Origin: Akkermansiaceae bacterium
GTDB taxonomy: Bacteria; Verrucomicrobiota; Verrucomicrobiia; Verrucomicrobiales; Akkermansiaceae
Length of the DNA stretch: 34,708 bases
Direction of reading: 5' to 3'
Assembly: GCA_021733795.1 (NCBI GenBank)
Contig: JAIPKB010000034.1
Coordinates: forward strand, 1 to 34,708
The position numbers and the translations under genes were made by a program. Numbering within the stretch: the first letter of the stretch is position 1; each line of letters begins with the position of its first letter. Shown in pieces: positions 17,301 through 25,704 of the stretch. The notes under the pieces were generated by a model. It was not told the origin of the DNA. It did no database searches and saw nothing but the letters and a program-made list of their open reading frames with translations.

Positions 17301-18645
17301 CCGTGCAGCGCACGACGTACTCGCCGCTGCGGCTCCAGCTTTTTTCCGCGACTGGCGAGTTGCTCCCGAACGTCAGATCGCCGAAATCCCAATCATACGC
17401 CAGCGTGTCCCCGTCCGGGTCGGAGGCCGTCGCACTGAGAGTCATCGGGGTGTTGGCCGGAACGCTGGCCTGATCGGCTGAGAGGCGGAGGATCGGGGCC
17501 AGGTTGTCCGGAAACGACCCGAGATTGACCCGCAGGTCAAGCCAGTTGCCGGAGTTGCCGGTGCCCTTGGCCAGAGGCGTCAGGTGAATGCCGGCAGCAA
17601 GGTCGGAGAAGGTCCGTCCGATGACGACGGGGGCGTCGTCCTTGCTGCTGTTGCCGGAAGGTGTCCCCGGGGTTGTATCGAGCATGACGGTGCCTCTCAG
17701 GCTGTTGCCGACAGGGTTGTTCCATGGGCTCCAACTGAGGACCACGCCGTTTTGGGTCCAGGGGTTGCCGGTGAACTGCTGACGGTATTCCGCCCAATAC
17801 CAACGGGCGTAGTCCTTTTGGACCCGGAGGGCGTATTGCTGACCACCGACCAGATTCGGCACATCGAAGGCGAAGACGCGGTAGGTGCCGGAGCGGGTGA
17901 CGGTGTGAACGAACGACAACGGCAGCCAATCCAGCGCATGCTTGTTGGCGGCACCGAATTCGTGGATGCCAGGGGTGGAGCTGTCCGCCCCCATGAGATC
18001 GAAAATGTTGCCATACTCGCCAATGCTGCCCGGACCGATGACACTGTCGCCCGCCGCACTCCAGAAGTTGGCGTGATACAAGCCGAGGTTGTGGCCGAGT
18101 TCGTGCACCACCACGCTCAGCGCGCCCGTCTGCAGGTCCAGACCCCTGCCGCCGATCGAGGCGGTGGCAAGGTAGTTGAAATTGGGCGGCCCCAGTGACT
18201 GGTGATGCACAATCTCCAGATCGTAGTTGACGGCGTCAAAGCCTGCCGTGTGAGCCGCCCCCCGCGCGGCCGCCGCCAGGGCATCGTGGCCTTGGGTTTG
18301 GTAATACGCCTTGCTCTGCGGCAGGATGAGCAAGGGAGTCACATCCGTCATGATCGACAGAGTGTTATACGACTCTTCCGCAAAAAACTGGCCCACCTGG
18401 TTCATCAGGCCGCGAGCGGCGGACCGGGAAATCGGCTCGGCCGGCGCATCCGCAAAGGCCACCGGCAGGTACAGCAGGGTCTTGGTGCCTTGGGTGAGCG
18501 CCGCACCGCTGGCGGCAACTTGAAATGCCATGAGCCCCATTGCGACCGCGGCCAGCGCTCCCGCCCTTGTCGCTAGGCCACTCGAGAGTCGCGACGGGTA
18601 GCGATCCGTTCCCGCGAGGGCCACCTGAGTCATTTCAAATTTCAT
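14380..18645 (-). CDS. Giant secreted metalloprotease with PKD, Calx-beta and BACON-like domains (cassette 2)
   Basis: 1421 residues. The start at 18643-18645 (MKFEMTQ) gives a signal peptide ending near 48; the open frame further upstream runs into the terminator of the preceding gene. The zinc site is HELGHNLGLYH at 181-191 with a Met-turn in IFDLMGA (M218), a metzincin pattern closest to gametolysin-like M11 peptidases. Then come PKD (about 428-512), a carboxypeptidase-regulatory-like domain (about 515-580), six Calx-beta modules, a BACON-like domain (about 1255-1350), and a tail ending WRGFYRIAPP. There is no exosortase signal. It lacks the ~220-residue prodomain of its paralog at 20051-25609. 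I saw no sigma-54 site of its own; read-through from the sorted-protein gene upstream is plausible. Substrate unknown. Confidence 0.85.
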   Translation of the reverse strand: MKFEMTQVALAGTDRYPSRLSSGLATRAGALAAVAMGLMAFQVAASGAALTQGTKTLLYLPVAFADAPAEPISRSAARGLMNQVGQFFAEESYNTLSIMTDVTPLLILPQSKAYYQTQGHDALAAAARGAAHTAGFDAVNYDLEIVHHQSLGPPNFNYLATASIGGRGLDLQTGALSVVVHELGHNLGLYHANFWSAAGDSVIGPGSIGEYGNIFDLMGADSSTPGIHEFGAANKHALDWLPLSFVHTVTRSGTYRVFAFDVPNLVGGQQYALRVQKDYARWYWAEYRQQFTGNPWTQNGVVLSWSPWNNPVGNSLRGTVMLDTTPGTPSGNSSKDDAPVVIGRTFSDLAAGIHLTPLAKGTGNSGNWLDLRVNLGSFPDNLAPILRLSADQASVPANTPMTLSATASDPDGDTLAYDWDFGDLTFGSNSPVAEKSWSRSGEYVVRCTVSDMKGGVASRNLVVTVGTPGTYQVSGRIITGGGQPVAGVRVHNGLVGSAYRGGYTDCDGCYVVANLAAGSHTLSAVKYGYALATAGWNNPVNVGPGLADQDWTATQGPVLSIAAIDPVAAEAGADPGRFTLSRTGSLTSALTVRFNLSGTATYSSDYALAPAPAAGPPLQLVMPAGVAAIDIGLTVLDDPAVEGPETVTLTLFENSAYVLGSLAEATVTIADSQTPGTPTVTVSAPDDLATETGLDAGSFLFTRAGGVADDLTVNYAVSGTADNGVDCSPLSGVVVIPAGQASTRVSFNAVDDVVVEGNESVIATILTHATYHVGTPSSATVMIVDNDPPVVTIAATDDTAVEGSSNGGTCTVVRVGSLAADLVVHYALTGTATNGVDYVALPETVTIPAGQVSASFTVSPLNDSAVEGTETVIATILSNPSYNIANPGSAAVVMTDDDSPRITLAASDASASEASTNPGTFTFSRTGSTAEPLTIHFSISGSAINGADYLQISNSIVIPAGSASALLTVAPVDDAIKESNETVVACLAPSPTDYYSLATTTAKTVTLTDNDSGGPVGVAFTHATTSGLEDEFIISVTVSLSAASSVPVTVNYAFGGGTASRPADYNYDPPQPIFFSPGTVTQSIFVLVNDDSLVESAETLVITVSNPVNAVLDAFTTHTHTILDNDSGGTVSIAAIDASASETGLDTGTFRISRSGPASADLTANFQVVGTASSPSDFVPLGHSVLIPAGQSFVDLVVTPVDDTTPEAAETVTLTLTSAPGATIGTSESATIVLDADNDHPAGTLAIAQATGLTSAGPGGGPFSPATGTYTLSNIADTSLDWEASTDAPWIDLSASSGTLAPGASVEVVVTLNAQAETLLPQTYSTTVAFTNTTHPNGNTSWKVNLTVFPPPQVPNQISLTNDEVVLRFWGIPGTTYQIERSPDLKTWTPLASKTAAANGFIEFTDSSPPEWRGFYRIAPP

Positions 18646-18793
18646 GGGCGACTGGGTGATGGAATCGGGCGTTGAAATGGATTTGACTGAGCTAATAGCA
18701 CAGGATTTCAGGACAAGACTACTTGATATTTCACATAAGTAAAGGATTTTCCATGAAAATCGAAACCCTGATTTTGCGAACACCAGAAAACAA

Positions 18794-18822
18794 ACGAGCC
18801 AGGGCGGTTCGCCCTGGCTCGT
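18794..18822 (-). terminator. Intrinsic terminator after the sorted-protein gene at 19646
   Basis: The arms ACGAGCCAGGGC and GCCCTGGCTCGT flank a 5-nt loop. On the minus strand a T-rich run (GTTTGTTTTC) follows. It lies 30 bp past the stop codon at 18852 and before the downstream protease, so it may set the ratio of the two products. Confidence 0.85.
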
Positions 18823-18851
18823 TCTCGCTAAATCTGGAAGCTGGAAGCTCC

Positions 18852-19646
18852 CTATGCGGGCTTGCGCATCTTGCGTTGCAACGCGCCCATGCCCGTCACG
18901 GTCATCCCAAGCAGCAGCAGGGTAGTCCCGCCGTCCGGAACTTCTCGGTTGCCGGTAGCCTTAAAGATCAGTTGATCCTGATGCTTTGTGGCACCACTGG
19001 TTAACGGACCCAGATTCAATGCGTAAACGCCGAACCCAGCGGCGCTATACGTCCCCAAGGAATCTCCGGCGAGTCCAAGTCCGCCTGAGGAAGGGCTTGC
19101 TGTGGGAACGGTTGCAGCAGGGGCGATGCCGAAGAACGTCGAAGCAGCGATGATGAAGGGGTTGGCTGCCTGAGAGGTGGTGATTTCTCCTTCGAGCCAC
19201 CAGATGGCGTTCTGGAGTTGGCCGGCCTGGGTTTTGCGAATGGCGCTACCCGTAAAATAACTGCCATGCGTGGTCGTTGTCAGCAAACCCTGGGCAAACT
19301 GGCTGTAGAGCCAACCGGTGCCGACAGAGACGATGTCCTGAGTGAGTGTGCCACCAAGCTTGGCGGCTCCGCTAACATCAGCCGTGTAGGGGGTATTGTA
19401 GCTGAAATGCTCTTGGTACTCGATACAGAAGGTCTGGAACGTGTTGGCAACTGCGTTGCCCGTCGATGACAGGCCATAAGTGCCGAGATAGGCATCGAGC
19501 GAATCGTCATTCACGGTGGCCGTGAATTCTCCGCCGATGCCGGACTGATAAGAACCTGGTGACAGGGCGACGGTATAACCAAAGGCGCTCGATACGCACG
19601 CGGCGGCTGATGCCAGCGCGAGCATCAGACAATTTCTTGTTTTCAT
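18852..19646 (-). CDS. PDGG-CTERM exosortase-sorted protein, possible thioester domain (cassette 2)
   Basis: 264 residues. A signal peptide (MKTRNCLMLALASAAACVSSAFG) precedes a beta-rich domain and the C-terminal sorting signal VPDGGTT-hydrophobic-QRKMRKPA (236-264). It is a clear paralog of the protein at 25705-26466: shared GGEFT, TFQTFC(I/V)E, WLY.QFA, AG.LQNAIW, NPF(I/M)IAA and QDQLI. C74 in TFCIE and Q145 in LQNAIW fit the Cys and Gln (TQXA-like) positions of thioester-forming surface domains; that reading is inferred from motifs only. It has a sigma-54 promoter, twin activator motif, C-rich leader and strong terminator, and is followed by a giant protease. Confidence 0.85.
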   Translation of the reverse strand: MKTRNCLMLALASAAACVSSAFGYTVALSPGSYQSGIGGEFTATVNDDSLDAYLGTYGLSSTGNAVANTFQTFCIEYQEHFSYNTPYTADVSGAAKLGGTLTQDIVSVGTGWLYSQFAQGLLTTTTHGSYFTGSAIRKTQAGQLQNAIWWLEGEITTSQAANPFIIAASTFFGIAPAATVPTASPSSGGLGLAGDSLGTYSAAGFGVYALNLGPLTSGATKHQDQLIFKATGNREVPDGGTTLLLLGMTVTGMGALQRKMRKPA

Positions 19647-19717
19647 TTAGTGGGGGGGGTGGGGGTGGGGGAAAAGCAAGCCTCGCGATTGGTCGAGAGG
19701 CTCCTGATCACCTTATT

Positions 19718-19733
19718 AGCAATTTCCGTGCCA
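19718..19733 (-). promoter_or_regulatory. Sigma-54 promoter of the sorted-protein gene at 19646
   Basis: On the minus strand it reads TGGCACGGAAATTGCT, a full match to the -24/-12 consensus. Predicted leader about 60 nt. Confidence 0.88.
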
Positions 19734-19841
19734 GGTTTCCGAGACCGCCTCAGGAAAAATCGTAAGGCATTCATTACAAAACGAATAAAACACCAATAAT
19801 TCATCGATCCAAAACTGGCAGCAGGATTGACCCCAGGAAAG

Positions 19842-19879
19842 TGTAAGGAATTGCGTCGGTAGTGTTAGTAATTCCGTCA
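19842..19879 (-). promoter_or_regulatory. Twin upstream activator motif for the gene at 19646
   Basis: Minus-strand copies are CGACGCAATTCCTTACA (19842-19858) and TGACGGAATTACTAACA (19863-19879), 21 bp (two helical turns) apart and 109 bp upstream of the sigma-54 promoter. I see nothing else in the rest of this spacer (19880-20050). Confidence 0.7.
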
Positions 19880-20050
19880 CCCCGTACCAGCCTGCATCAA
19901 CCGGCTTGGCGACTTCCTGGAGGGTGGTCTCAGCGGTCGCGGTATCAGACGCTTGGCCGGATCCGGTGGCGTGGGTGCGGCGGTCCGGGCCACCGCCACC
20001 ATCTCTCAAAACCCGTGGGCCGGACTCCGGGCGCAACTGGGGAAAGGGGG

Positions 20051-23000
20051 TTAGGGCGGCGCAATGCGGTAGAACCCCCGCCATTCCGGCGGCGAGCTGT
20101 CCGTGAATTCGATGAATCCGTTCGCGGCCGCGGTTTTGCTGGCGAGGAGAGTCCACGTATTCAGGTCCGGGGAACGTTCAATCCGATAGGTGTTGCCGGG
20201 GATCCCCCAGAACCGCAGGACGACATGGTCGTCGTTGGTCAGGCTGATCTGGTTGGGCACCTGAGGCGGGGGGGGCACGGTCAGGTTCACCTCCCGGCTG
20301 GTATTGCCGTTGGCGTTGGTCGTGTTGGTGAAGGCCACCGTCGCGGAGTAGGCCTGCGGCAGCAATGTCTCCGCCTGGGCGTTCAAGGTGACGACCACTT
20401 CCACGCTGGCACCGGGGGCCAACGTGCCGCTGCTGGCGGAGAGATCGAGCCACGGCGCATCGGCGCTCACCGCCCAGTCCAGGGGCGTGTCCGCGATGTT
20501 GCTCAGGGTGTAGGTTCCGCCCGCCGGGCTGAACGGCCCGCCGCCGGGGCCCGCACTGGTCAAACCGGCGGCCGGGGTGACGGCGAGGGTGGCGGGGAGG
20601 TTCAGGATCGTGTAGGTGTGGGTCGTGTTGGCGTTGAGTGCCGCGCCGGCGGGGCTGTCCAGCGTGACCAGGATCGTCTCATCCGCTTCGTTGAGCGGGT
20701 CATCCACGATTTCGATGAGCAGCGGCTTCACCGTCTCGCCGGGCGCGAAGACGAGCGTGCCCGGAGGCAGGGTGTAATCCACCCCGTCGCCCGTCGCCGT
20801 CCCACCGGTCGCGGCGTAATGGACGGTGACCGGCTCGGAAGAGGCGGCGCTGAGCGAGACGATCAGCACCGCTGGCGAGACATTTTCACCGGCCGCCGAG
20901 GCTGCTGCCGCGAAGCCGACCGTCAACGGGGGCGGGCCCTCCTGGATCGTAACCGTCGCGTTGCTCGCAGCCGGTGCCGCCCTGAACGAGCCATCGACGG
21001 TCAGTGTGAGCACGACGGTTTCATCCGCTTCACTGGTTGCATCCGGGATCGGCGTGATCGTGATCGTGGCTGCGGACGAACCGGCCGGAATTGTGACCGA
21101 AGTGCCGATGCTCGCATAGTCCGAGCCGTTCGCCGCGGTTCCTGACACCGTGAAATTGACCGGGAGGTCCGCAGCGGTATCGCCGTCTCTGCTGATGGTG
21201 AAGGTACCTGGGGCAGCACCCCCTTCCCAGGCGTCCGGACCACTGGCCAACACACTCACAACGGGTAGGGCCGAGCTTGCGTCATTGTCGGCGATGAACA
21301 CAGGGGCGCTGTTGGCACTGCCAATGGTCGCGCCGGGCGCGCTGGTGAGTCTGACGATCACCGTTTCCATGGGCTCCGGGGTGTCATCGTCAATCGGATT
21401 CACCACCAGGTCCACATAGCTCTGGCCCGCCGGGATCACCAACGAATTGCCGAGTGGCAGGTAGTCACTCGGGCTGCTCGCGGTGCCGGTCACTTCAAAC
21501 GACACCGCCAGGGGGCTGCCCGTCGCGCCTGACCGGGAGATGCGGAATTTCCCCGGGACGGTCCCGGCTTCCGCGGCATTCGGATCAACCGCGGCAATAC
21601 TGACCGTCCCGGAGGCGTCGTTATCGATGATGGTGTAAACGAAATCCGCTCGGGTCGTGAACACCGCATTGACCGGATTGCTGAGCGATATAACGAGTGC
21701 TTCGTCGGGCTCGACCAAACTGTCTTCCAGTACAAAAAGAGTGAATGATAGAATGGTTTGCCCCGGGTAGAAGGTCAACTGGCCACCCGACAGGTAATAA
21801 TCCGCGAACCCGCCCGTCGCCGTACCGCCGCTGACCGCGTAATTGACGGTGACGATGGAGGCGCTGGGAGCGCTCAGCGAGACGAACACCGAGCCCGAGA
21901 ACTTGCTCTCCAAACCGCTTGCACCCGCCAACTCGAATCCGACACCCGGCAATCCGTCACTGTTATTGTCAATGACTGTCACCATCTGTGGCGTGGCCGT
22001 CCTCACGGCATAAGCCGGTGAATTCTGCAGCGTGAGCACGACGGTCTCGGTGGATTCCAGGATGGCATCAGCCAGCGCCTCAATCGTGAGCGTGGCGCCG
22101 GCGGCCCCTGCCGGAATTAAAATGCTGTTGGTGATGAGTGCGTAGTCCGTCCCGTTGATCCCCGTCCCGTAGATAGTGTAATCGACGGTCAAGGGATCGA
22201 CCGTGCTGCCGGTGCGGGTGAAGGTGAAGGCACCCGTATTGGCTCCCGATTCGTACGCGCTGGCTCGCAGAACGGAGAGGGTGATGCCGGGAATGTTGTC
22301 ATCAATGATGGTGATCGTGGCTGCGGTCGGGATCACCGGATTGCAGCCCGGGGCGCTGGCGAGCGTCGCCACCACGGTCCGGCTCCCATTCACCAGGGCG
22401 TCCTGTATGGGGGTCACGGTGATGTTGGCGGTGGCGTTGCCCGCCGGAATCAGCACGGTCCCACTGAGCGTGTTGTAGTCAACGCCGTTGGTCGCGGTGC
22501 CGCCCAAGCGGTAGTTAACCTGCAGGTTCGCTGCCAGGCTGCCCACCCGCGTCACCGTGAAGGTGCCGCTATTGCCGCTGCCTTCCAAGGGTAGGTTGGC
22601 CGTCGCCGTAATGAACACCGAGACCGGATCATTCTCCACGATGGTGGCACTCGCACTGGGGTTGGTCCCGACCTGATAGGCGGGTTGCGGCAGCACCGTT
22701 AGCGTGACGGTTTTGTTCCCCTGCGCGAGCAGGTTGTCGATGGCCGTGACCGCAACCGTAACCGAGCTTTCACCGGCCGGAATCGTGACTGCCCCGGGAA
22801 GGCCCGAGTAATCCACTCCATTGGCCGCCGTGCCACCGATGGCATAGGAGACCGTGAGATTGCTCGCGAGGTTGCCGTCACGGCTGAAAAGAAACGAGCT
22901 GCTGCCGGGACCGGCCTCGGGCACAAAACCGTCTTGCACCGTGAGATTCACCGTGGGTGTCGCACTGGCCTGCCGGTTGGCCACCGTGATCGTCGCCTCG

Positions 23001-25609
23001 GCCGTCGCGTCGAGCACATAGGAGGAGTTCTCCACCAAGGTCAGGGTGACCGTTTCCGGATCAACGGTTGACTGACTGGTAAGCGGAACCACGACGAGAG
23101 TGGCGGAGGCGGTCCCCGCCGGAATGGAGAGCTGATAGGGCGGCGCGCTCCCGAGCGTTGGGCTGACCGTGTAATCCGTCTTATAAGTCGCGTTTCCCGC
23201 GAGATTGAATTTGACGGTCAAGGCACTTGCCAGCGAACCGGTCCGATTGAGGGTGAACGTGCCGTTGTCGGGATTGGGGGGGCTGGCTGCGGCAGCGTCG
23301 GTGGCCGCCACGCTGATCACTTGGGCGGCGGTTGCCGTCCAGTCCAGGCTGCTGACATCATCCGGGCCCACGCTCACCGGGTTGGTCCATTCTCCTGTAG
23401 GGGCTAGTGCGTAACCGTATTTGACTGCGGCAAGCGTGCTGCTGCCCGCGGTCAGGTTCACCAGCATGTAAAAGCCGTCGCTGTCGGTGTAGGTGCCGCG
23501 GTAGGACGAGCCGCTCAAGCCATTGTGAACCCGCACCCCTTCCAGCGGTTGCCCCCCGTCGTCGAGGATGCGGCCGCTGGCCCGATAGGTCGTGGGCGAG
23601 CCCACCTGCGCGACCACTTGCCGGCTGCATACCGCCCCTTTCATGTCGCTGACCGTGCAGCGGACCATGTAGTCGCCCGCCGTACTCCACGTCTTGCTGG
23701 CGGTGGCGGCATTGGGACCGAAGGTCTGGTCGCCGAAATCCCAAGAGTAAGCCAGGGCATCCCCGTCCGCATCCGAAGCGGTGGCGCTGAAGTTCACCGG
23801 CACGTTGGTTGCCACGTTGGTCTGATCCGCCGTAATTTCCAGAAGCGGCGCGTCATTGCCGGGAAACAACCCGAGATTCACCCTCACATCGATCCAGTTG
23901 GCGGAACCGTCCGAGCCCTTGGCCACAGGCGTAAGATAAACCTGAGCCCCCGGATCGGAAAAAGTCCGTCCGATCACCAGTGCGGCATCCTCTTTGCCGC
24001 TGCTCCCGCTCGGCGTGCCGGGGGTCGTGTCGAGCAAATCGGTGCCACCCGCGCTGTTCACCGCATTGTTGTTCCACGGATTCCAGTTCAAGAGGATCCC
24101 GTTTTGCAGCCAGGGATTGCCGGTGAACTGCTGGCGGAACTCGGCCCAATAGCTCCGCTGGTCATCCTTGCGAATTCGCAGCGCATAAGACCGGCCGGCC
24201 GCAAGCTGCGGCACATCGAAGGCGTAGAGGCGGAAGACGCCCGCTTGGGTCACGGGTTGCACGAACTCGGAAGTCAGCCAGTTCAGCTCGTTCTTGAACC
24301 CGGCATTGAATTGATGAATCCCGGCATTGGCCGCGCCCATGGTGTCGAACGGGTTGCCATATTCCACATGGCGGCCCGGACCGATGATGCTGTCCCCGGT
24401 CGCTGACCAGAAACCGGCATGCCACAAGCCGAGGTTGTGGCCCAATTCATGGGCGGCAACACCGGCACTGGTCGTTCCCTGCAGCCACAAACCCTTGGCC
24501 CCGATGTAGGCTTGGCCATTCCAGCCGGCGAAAATGGAGCCCGGCAACGGGCGGAACAACACGATGTCGAGGTCGTAATCATTCGTGTCTAGGCCGGCCA
24601 CCCGTGCCGCTTCCCGGGCGTCCGTTTGCAGGGCATCCCGCCCTAGGTAGCCATAAGCGTCCTTGGCCTGCGGAAGGATCAGCAGGGGGGTCACTGCGGG
24701 GATCATGGCCGTCGTGCCGTAGGAGCCCTCCAAATAGAATTGGTTGACCTGGTCCATCATCGCATAAGCACCATCCTCGGTGATCGGCTCGGTCGGCTCG
24801 TCCGGAAACGCCACCCTCATGAGGAGCACGCGCTTGGCTCCCTGCGCCCAACCGGCCGCCTGGTCCAGACCGCTGGTTCCCGTCCCGCCACCCGCATCCC
24901 CATAGACCGGTGGCTGCGGCACATCCGGACCACCGGCGGTGCCGTCCTCCAGCGCCAGCACCTCGTCAATGGCGATGCCACGCAGCGGCACATCCGACCG
25001 GGACTTGTCCCGGAGCCGCGCGCCATGTACGAAAGTCTGATAGGTCTTGCCGCCAATGCCTGCTTCCCGGCGCACTTCGCAAGTTCCGGCAGCGAAGTCC
25101 TCGGCGATCAGAACCTTGAGGAAGCCCCGCCCGTCCACCCGTTCCTCCAGGTTCCGGCGGATGGAATCAGGCAGTTGCCGGCGGGTTTGCTCGGGCACCG
25201 CCAACGCCAGCGCCTGCCGGGGATCCGTTCGAATCAGTTCCTTCATCGCCCCGCGCCGTGCGAGAGCAGTTCTTTCGCCTTCCGCCAGCAACTCGTCCGC
25301 GGCTTTCGCCTGCGGCCCGGCACTCACGTATGCTGCGCTCCAGGCGGCAAATTGCGTGATCGTCTGGACCTCTGGCTTTTCGGTTGTCGCCTGGCGCGCG
25401 GATTCCCCGGCACCCGCTTGCGGGCTGCCGGGAGGCTCTTTGCTCGGTTCCCGCGCCCCAAGCTTCGACTCGGATCCGCGTTGACTGCGCAGCGGAAGGG
25501 TGGCCGCCGATTGAGCACGCGCCGCCTTGAACGGCCCGTGCAGCCACGCCGCGGTCAGGGCCATGACCAGCAAGCCCGCACAAAAAGAAGGTCCTACGGT
25601 TCGATTCAC
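20051..25609 (-). CDS. Giant secreted metalloprotease with prodomain and eight Calx-beta modules (cassette 1)
   Basis: 1852 residues from a GTG at 25607-25609; the frame is open to 25681, but that part lies in a terminator. The signal peptide ends near 32 (KAARAQS). A ~220-residue prodomain-like region follows, then the protease with HELGHNLGLWH at 387-397 and M424 in FDTMGA. Then come PKD (about 586-672), a carboxypeptidase-regulatory-like domain (about 676-737), eight Calx-beta modules, a BACON-like domain and a WRGFYRIAPP tail. Modules 1-6 pair one to one with those of the protein at 14380-18645; modules 7 and 8 are extra. The last ~500 bp of the two genes is about 90% identical by eye, which suggests recent duplication or gene conversion. 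No sorting signal. Probably a calcium-stabilised extracellular protease; substrate unknown. Confidence 0.85.
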   Translation of the reverse strand: MNRTVGPSFCAGLLVMALTAAWLHGPFKAARAQSAATLPLRSQRGSESKLGAREPSKEPPGSPQAGAGESARQATTEKPEVQTITQFAAWSAAYVSAGPQAKAADELLAEGERTALARRGAMKELIRTDPRQALALAVPEQTRRQLPDSIRRNLEERVDGRGFLKVLIAEDFAAGTCEVRREAGIGGKTYQTFVHGARLRDKSRSDVPLRGIAIDEVLALEDGTAGGPDVPQPPVYGDAGGGTGTSGLDQAAGWAQGAKRVLLMRVAFPDEPTEPITEDGAYAMMDQVNQFYLEGSYGTTAMIPAVTPLLILPQAKDAYGYLGRDALQTDAREAARVAGLDTNDYDLDIVLFRPLPGSIFAGWNGQAYIGAKGLWLQGTTSAGVAAHELGHNLGLWHAGFWSATGDSIIGPGRHVEYGNPFDTMGAANAGIHQFNAGFKNELNWLTSEFVQPVTQAGVFRLYAFDVPQLAAGRSYALRIRKDDQRSYWAEFRQQFTGNPWLQNGILLNWNPWNNNAVNSAGGTDLLDTTPGTPSGSSGKEDAALVIGRTFSDPGAQVYLTPVAKGSDGSANWIDVRVNLGLFPGNDAPLLEITADQTNVATNVPVNFSATASDADGDALAYSWDFGDQTFGPNAATASKTWSTAGDYMVRCTVSDMKGAVCSRQVVAQVGSPTTYRASGRILDDGGQPLEGVRVHNGLSGSSYRGTYTDSDGFYMLVNLTAGSSTLAAVKYGYALAPTGEWTNPVSVGPDDVSSLDWTATAAQVISVAATDAAAASPPNPDNGTFTLNRTGSLASALTVKFNLAGNATYKTDYTVSPTLGSAPPYQLSIPAGTASATLVVVPLTSQSTVDPETVTLTLVENSSYVLDATAEATITVANRQASATPTVNLTVQDGFVPEAGPGSSSFLFSRDGNLASNLTVSYAIGGTAANGVDYSGLPGAVTIPAGESSVTVAVTAIDNLLAQGNKTVTLTVLPQPAYQVGTNPSASATIVENDPVSVFITATANLPLEGSGNSGTFTVTRVGSLAANLQVNYRLGGTATNGVDYNTLSGTVLIPAGNATANITVTPIQDALVNGSRTVVATLASAPGCNPVIPTAATITIIDDNIPGITLSVLRASAYESGANTGAFTFTRTGSTVDPLTVDYTIYGTGINGTDYALITNSILIPAGAAGATLTIEALADAILESTETVVLTLQNSPAYAVRTATPQMVTVIDNNSDGLPGVGFELAGASGLESKFSGSVFVSLSAPSASIVTVNYAVSGGTATGGFADYYLSGGQLTFYPGQTILSFTLFVLEDSLVEPDEALVISLSNPVNAVFTTRADFVYTIIDNDASGTVSIAAVDPNAAEAGTVPGKFRISRSGATGSPLAVSFEVTGTASSPSDYLPLGNSLVIPAGQSYVDLVVNPIDDDTPEPMETVIVRLTSAPGATIGSANSAPVFIADNDASSALPVVSVLASGPDAWEGGAAPGTFTISRDGDTAADLPVNFTVSGTAANGSDYASIGTSVTIPAGSSAATITITPIPDATSEADETVVLTLTVDGSFRAAPAASNATVTIQEGPPPLTVGFAAAASAAGENVSPAVLIVSLSAASSEPVTVHYAATGGTATGDGVDYTLPPGTLVFAPGETVKPLLIEIVDDPLNEADETILVTLDSPAGAALNANTTHTYTILNLPATLAVTPAAGLTSAGPGGGPFSPAGGTYTLSNIADTPLDWAVSADAPWLDLSASSGTLAPGASVEVVVTLNAQAETLLPQAYSATVAFTNTTNANGNTSREVNLTVPPPPQVPNQISLTNDDHVVLRFWGIPGNTYRIERSPDLNTWTLLASKTAAANGFIEFTDSSPPEWRGFYRIAPP

Positions 25610-25649
25610 GGCGGCATCTTTAAGGAAAACACCTGCGCTCGGCAAATAA

Positions 25650-25678
25650 AAAGGGCAGGATCCGCGATCCTGCCCTTT
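25650..25678 (-). terminator. Intrinsic terminator between the cassette 1 genes
   Basis: The 13-bp arms AAAGGGCAGGATC and GATCCTGCCCTTT flank a CGC loop and are followed on the minus strand by TTTTTATTT. It lies between the sorted-protein stop (25705) and the protease start (25609), the same place as the terminator at 18794-18822 in cassette 2. Confidence 0.9.
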
Positions 25679-25704
25679 CAAAGATCCAGTGGAGTCAGGC
25701 TAAA

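Noticed and set aside
18646..18783. N-terminal extension of the cassette 2 protease
   Set aside because: It reads through the terminator region of the preceding gene; the Met at 18645 begins a proper signal peptide.
20051..25609. Many long ORFs opposite or inside the giant proteases, recO, prfC and thrS
   Set aside because: GC-rich coding DNA gives long shadow frames; these show Arg/Pro/Gly-biased composition and overlap genes with clear domains.
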